Of a DNA stretch of 64,000 nt, positions 59,701 to 64,000 are shown one piece after another (position 1 is the stretch's first letter; each line of letters opens with the position of its first letter). The position numbers were made by a program, and so were the translations under genes. Under the pieces are notes generated by a model that did no database searches, was not told the origin of the DNA, and saw nothing but the letters and a program-made list of their open reading frames with translations. The stretch covers positions 1 to 64,000 of the forward strand of contig JNDT01002265.1 in the NCBI GenBank assembly GCA_000697055.1. The letters are read 5' to 3'. The DNA comes from Saksenaea vasiformis B4078 (lineage: Eukaryota; Mucoromycota; Mucoromycetes; Mucorales; Saksenaeaceae).

Positions 59701-62115
59701 TTACAAGAAGGGTTCCAAGTTGAACTCTAAAGTAGTAGTAGGGTGCGTCAATTCGAAATTGTTAAGGACAGTAGGGTGAAGTACACCAAACGAGCCAATC
59801 ATAGCTTCCTTTCGCTCGTTCGTTTGGGAATCCACGTATCTTAAATGGATATTAGCAGAACGGCCAGGGAAATAAGTAGCATCTAAAAAAGACATGCAGA
59901 TGTTAGCCACCTTGTTCTTATTAATTAACACCACTTACTCTCAGCTTCCTCGATCCAGTAACCGAGTGATGTGCTATTCTTCGAAATCAAAGAGGTGCTA
60001 AGCATCTCCATGATGCGGTTCAGTAGACCATGAATCACCTAAAAAAAAAGATGAAAATGAGCATGTTCTTCCTTTTTCTTATATTTTCTCTTACCTCGAA
60101 ACCAGAGGTCTTGGACGTGTATGCAGCGAGAACACGTCGTTCGTTTCGTGATCGGCGTTCGCGGCTCTCATCCTTCAGACCAACATCCGAGACTTCAAAC
60201 ACTTTGATGGGCAAGGCAAGTTTCTTGTTGGAATGGATGGTCTTGAGAACACCAGGAAGAAGGGAGGTACGGACAACCTGATACTCAATGGTCTTGGGGT
60301 TGGCAAGCTTGACTGCGGTCTTACCATCATCCACACGGTTAAGGAACTTGTAGTTTTCGTCATGCGAACACTAGATCCAGAGAAATTGTGAGCGTACATC
60401 CGTTTACATGAAGCCTCTTTTTTTTCTACGTACCAATGTCAAAGTGGCTACTTCCGTGAAACCAGCCATGGCCAATTCTCTACGGACATGGTCGCTCAAT
60501 TTGTTGATAGGGAATGGGGCACCGACTGTGTTGACACCGGGCATCTTCTTGGGCAAATTGTCATAACCATATGAAATAGCAACATCTTCCATAATATCGC
60601 AGGCGTGCAAAATATCCCAACGTGTTGGTGGCACATCAACAAGAATTTCTCCCTTATCTTCAGGGTTGACCTTTGCGCCCAATGTCATCTTTCCCAAAAG
60701 CTTGCAAATTTCGTCTCCCTCAAGATCCAAACCCGTGCATGATTGGATGTAGTCGATCTTGGCTGAAGCGCGGCGGGGTTCCAGCAAAGGTGTCGTCTTG
60801 ACAGTGTTATCAGGGTACACAATTTCAACAGGCTCAACACTAAAAGAAGAAATCCCGTTAGAACGCGCTTTTCGAAACAGACGTCCCAACTTACGTGAAA
60901 GGTTCAGCACAGTATTCGGAGAACATGGATACAAGTGTGTTCAGTACAATGTTGGCCTTGTGTTCGTCGGTAGCGGTGATTTCGATGAAGACGTTCTTTG
61001 TCGTCAGCTTGATCTTGGAATGCTCCGAGTTGATGATAGGAGGCAAAGAGCAAACGACACGGTTGGCGTCATATACAACAGGATAAACAGGAGAGTCGCG
61101 GATAATATGAAGGAATTTGCCAAGATGCTTGTCGTTCTATTATCTGATTTAGCGGATCCCACCCGACGCAAAATTCCTTCCTTACAGTGTAATGTTCCAT
61201 CAGTTTATCACCATCCATCTCAATATCCTTGTTCAATGGCACAAACTTGACGTCCTTGGGAGCCTGGGCTTCATAAGTGAAGGGGCCCTGGATGGTGTCG
61301 AGATCGTGGGTACCCATGGAAGCCAATGTACGCTTGCTAGAGGATAGTTAGGTCTCTTTTTTTTTTTTTTTTTTGCTACTGTTTCCATGCAGTCATGTTC
61401 GCTTACCGACAGATGTTGTTGTGTAACTTGTCTTGGAGTTCGATGAAACTATCATAACGCTCCTGAGTGAAGGTGATATTACGCAGAATGGCGCCAACAA
61501 TAGCAGGACGAATTTGCGCAGTCTATTTTGACAGATGGATCAGATCAAACGTTTTAAAAGTGATGAAAAATTATCTCACCTCGGGCTTCACAATGATCTG
61601 TTGCAACTTGCCGTCAGCGGGCTTGACAAGCTTGTACACGGGAGGCTTCTGCTTGCCCTCAAATACACGAAGAGCACGTTGAATACCTTCCTGGCACAAC
61701 AAGTCGTATCTTAAGAAACAAAAAGGTGTTACATTTCTCTTTTTGTTGTAAGTGAAAAAGGTCGTACCTGTTGGCAGGAATGTCGATCTTCAACTGAGGT
61801 CTTTCCGGAAGGCCTTCTGCGGCTGCGCCACCCTTTTCCAAGGCTTCAGAGGTCTAAGCATGCTCGTGTCAGTGAATGGTGGACGGAAAAAGAAAGAAAG
61901 ACAAAAAAAAAAGGAAAGGTTACTTGCATCCTCCTCAAGTTCAATACCGAAGCGGAAACATAACTCGAACAACTCTTCCGGAGCTAACCATGGGAAAAGG
62001 TTGAGTTAGTCATGCGTGCTCCCCTTCCCTTCTTCTTTTTTTTTTCCTGGGTCGTACTGTAGTTTTTCTCCAGAGCGTCGAAAAGGGATTGCTTATCAAC
62101 GGTGACGGTGGGCAT
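59701..62115 (-). CDS. FRS1: Phenylalanyl-tRNA synthetase beta subunit, cytosolic
   Basis: About ten exons encode roughly 600 residues. The start [19 protein letters not shown] is the usual eukaryotic beta-subunit N-terminus. Next come [20 protein letters not shown], the B3/B4 core ([20 protein letters not shown]), [20 protein letters not shown] and [20 protein letters not shown] in the B5 domain. Then [45 protein letters not shown] and, at the end, [20 protein letters not shown]. The enzyme is an alpha2-beta2 heterotetramer that charges tRNA-Phe in the cytosol; catalysis sits on alpha, while beta binds tRNA and edits Tyr-tRNA. The 276-bp gap to the divergent gene at 62392 probably serves as a shared promoter. 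Confidence 0.95.
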
Positions 62116-62391
62116 GGTCTACTGTAAAAGGGGGGTTTGTGCCGTCAAAGGAAAACAAGCCTAACTTTTTAATCGGTGGCTTGTGTGTCAGAATGGGTCA
62201 TGCGATCCGTTTTGGTTGGCCTCACCCGAGCGCAGCCAAAAGTGGCTCTTCAGGGCATGGCGCCTACCAAAGTTAAAAGCCCGCACAAATCAACTTCCAT
62301 TAAAAGCGTCAAAAAATATGAAGATGGACCAGTGTGTGGCGGATAAATCCAGTATTGCCTGTTTCGTTTCTTTTTCCTCTTCTCTTCGTTC
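62116..62391. promoter_or_regulatory. Probable bidirectional promoter
   Basis: The gap of 276 bases between the start codons of the leftward PheRS beta gene and the rightward coiled-coil gene. No TATA box was noticed on either strand. Shared control is inferred from the spacing only. Confidence 0.4.
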
Positions 62392-64000
62392 ATGGTCTGT
62401 CTCGGTCCTCGTAAAAAAGAGAAAAAGTCGGCGCTTAGCCCTGGCGATGCACCGGCATCCAGAGGAATTGACCCCTCGCGTGCCAAAAGGGGGTCCAAAC
62501 TTAAACCGCCAAAGACTTCCACAGCTACCACAACGACGACAACCACAACGACAACAACAACAGCGACCACAAAAACAGCACCGAAAAGAACATCCCTCGT
62601 CTCACTGCAATCCAAACGCACCTCTTCTCCTCGTGCCTCGTCCCCTCGGGCATCACTTGAGAAACCAACGGTCGCCTCCGCTGTCAGACGACCTCCATCT
62701 CGCAACTCCCTCCTGCCAGGGCGCCAGTCGCCTAATCCTGACGCACGGCCCAATTCGCCTCATCATTCCAGGATAAGCAATGCAGCTACTACTGCTACTG
62801 CTACTACTGCTGCTGCACGATCCTCTGCGGCCCGACCGGGTACCCATTCCCGGAATGCAAGTGCAGCATCTGTTAAAAAATCTCCCATTGCCCAGATGAG
62901 GGAAGACTTTGACGAGCTTAAATCCAAGGTGATTTATTTCATAAAAATTGTGTACAACATGAAACCATGGAGAAGATCCTAATTTATCCTTCCCTTTTTT
63001 TTTTATTTTCACAGAACGACGCTAACTTGCAACTGATCGCCCAGCAGCAAGCGGAGCTCGAACGATTGAAGCAGCAGTTGGCTGAACAGCCTTCGCAGGC
63101 TGAAGAGGAAGTGGGTGAACCTACGCCTCCTCTATCCAAGTCGACAACACAGTCCGATATGAGTGTACTACAGACCCAAAATGATGAAGAAATCCAGCAA
63201 CTTCACGAGCAATTAAAGCAGCGAGAGAAAGATTTGGAAGCCCTTCGACAGCAATTGGAAGTTGAGAAGTGTGAGCATGAAACAAACAAGGATGCGCCAA
63301 GCATCGTAGTGAGCGATGAAAAGGGCGAAGATGCAGCTAAATTACTCGCAGAGAAGGAGCACATGTTAGAGGAGAAGGAACGTGAACTAGAGGAATTGCG
63401 ACAGAAGTGGGAAGCTGAGAAAAAAATGCAGAAAGACGCATCTGCTGATGAGGTGGCAGGCCAACTCGAGCAGTTGAAATCGCAGGTAAACGAAGTGGAC
63501 CTCTTTTTTTGTCCAAGGATTATGTGCTGATAAGGCCAGGATATAGAACGAAGAAGCGGCGAGTCGTTTAGCCGAGAAGGAGAAAGAATTAGCCGATTTA
63601 AAGCTGCAGATGCAGAAGCGTCAAGATGATAACATGCATGAGGACGAGGAAGAAAAGGCGATGCGTGCAAAAATTGACGAATTGAATCGCCAAATGGAAG
63701 CTCAGAAACGTGCGCACGAGGAAAGCCTGCGGTTGCACGAGATTGCTTTGGCAGAAAAAGAACAACGATTAACGGAACAAAAAGAAGCACTCGATAAACT
63801 GCAGGAAGCTCATGAAGAAGAAATGAGAAAATTGAAGACGACGCAGACAAGTCGCATTCTTCAGTTGAAACAAAGCCATCGCCAAGACATGAACGGACTT
63901 CAGAAACAACTGACGGAAGCGAAGGAAAAACTACAGAAAAATCCAACGGTGGATCTTGAGAGTGAAGTAGAACGTATCCTCACTGAATTTGAACAAACGG
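62392..64000 (+). CDS. Coiled-coil protein with Thr/Ser/Pro-rich head, partial at window end
   Basis: Three exons are visible and the frame is still open at 64000. Residues about 1-190 are basic and rich in Ser, Thr, Pro and Ala, with a run of about 12 Thr near residue 50 and several RxSS sites. After the splice from DELKSK (62928) to NDANLQLIAQQQ (about 63016) the rest is heptad-rich coiled coil (AELERLKQQLAEQP, LHEQLKQREKDLEALRQQLE and, in the third exon from 63550, LAEKEKELADLKLQMQKRQD). A third splice joins LEQLKSQ to NEEAASRLAEKE. Such a layout is seen in microtubule- or septum-associated scaffolds, but no diagnostic domain is present in the visible part, so I give no function. The C-terminus lies outside the window. 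Confidence 0.8.

Noticed and set aside
1..64000. tRNA or rRNA genes
   Set aside because: No stretch with a convincing B-box (GGTTCRA..CC) paired with an A-box and acceptor stem was found by eye; a covariance-model scan would be needed to exclude one.

Overview
The window reads as nuclear DNA of a filamentous fungus, most likely an early-diverging one of the Mucorales type. Genes are broken by many short introns (about 45-120 bp, GT..AG). Both strands are used and neighbours are often only 100-300 bp apart. I see no bacterial operon features, no rRNA and no convincing tRNA. The species cannot be named from the sequence alone.

Left part (1-28 kb), mostly housekeeping genes: a single-pass membrane protein of unknown role (892-3003 +); a SnoaL-like 'pathogen-related' protein (3268-4332 -); a cyclin T/K-type cyclin (5012-6286 -); a class V myosin with motor, IQ, coiled-coil and DIL tail (9338-15048 +); a class 3 lipase (17600-19689 +); a P5B-type transport ATPase of the Ypk9/ATP13A2 group (21248-26305 +); and an HSF-type transcription factor with a glutamine-rich tail (26938-28973 +).

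Middle part (29-39.4 kb), a gene-poor accessory stretch: it holds two decayed copies of one element on the minus strand. The longer copy (34201-36429) still encodes most of a protein whose core carries the spacing of a PD-(D/E)XK nuclease (Pro-Asp, then Glu-Ile-Lys), but it is cut by an in-frame TAG. The shorter copy (32399-32705) keeps only the C-terminus, joined directly to the same upstream flank, so it looks like an internal-deletion derivative. The flanks recur as diverged direct repeats (about 32.72-33.34 and 36.48-37.46 kb). A 95-bp tandem duplication and a second pair of diverged repeats near 38 kb add to the picture. This is the best candidate in the window for something poorly described.

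Right part (39.4-64 kb): a small secreted-ectodomain membrane protein with a PPxY tail (39454-40318 +); a type II membrane dipeptidyl aminopeptidase of the DPP IV/Ste13 group with intact catalytic residues (41885-45377 -); an Alba-domain protein (45519-46360 -); a tandem array of four apparently intact major facilitator transporters of the allantoate-permease-like group, plus one truncated, frameshifted copy and one short relic (46.5-57.6 kb, all minus); C-14 sterol reductase ERG24 (57783-59533 -); the beta subunit of cytosolic phenylalanyl-tRNA synthetase (59701-62115 -); and, divergent from it, a coiled-coil protein that runs off the window end (62392-64000 +).

Apart from the transporter array, which clearly grew by local duplication, neighbouring genes do not form an evident pathway. 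Gene models were assembled by eye from reading frames and splice consensus, so exon boundaries are well supported inside conserved domains and softer at N-termini.
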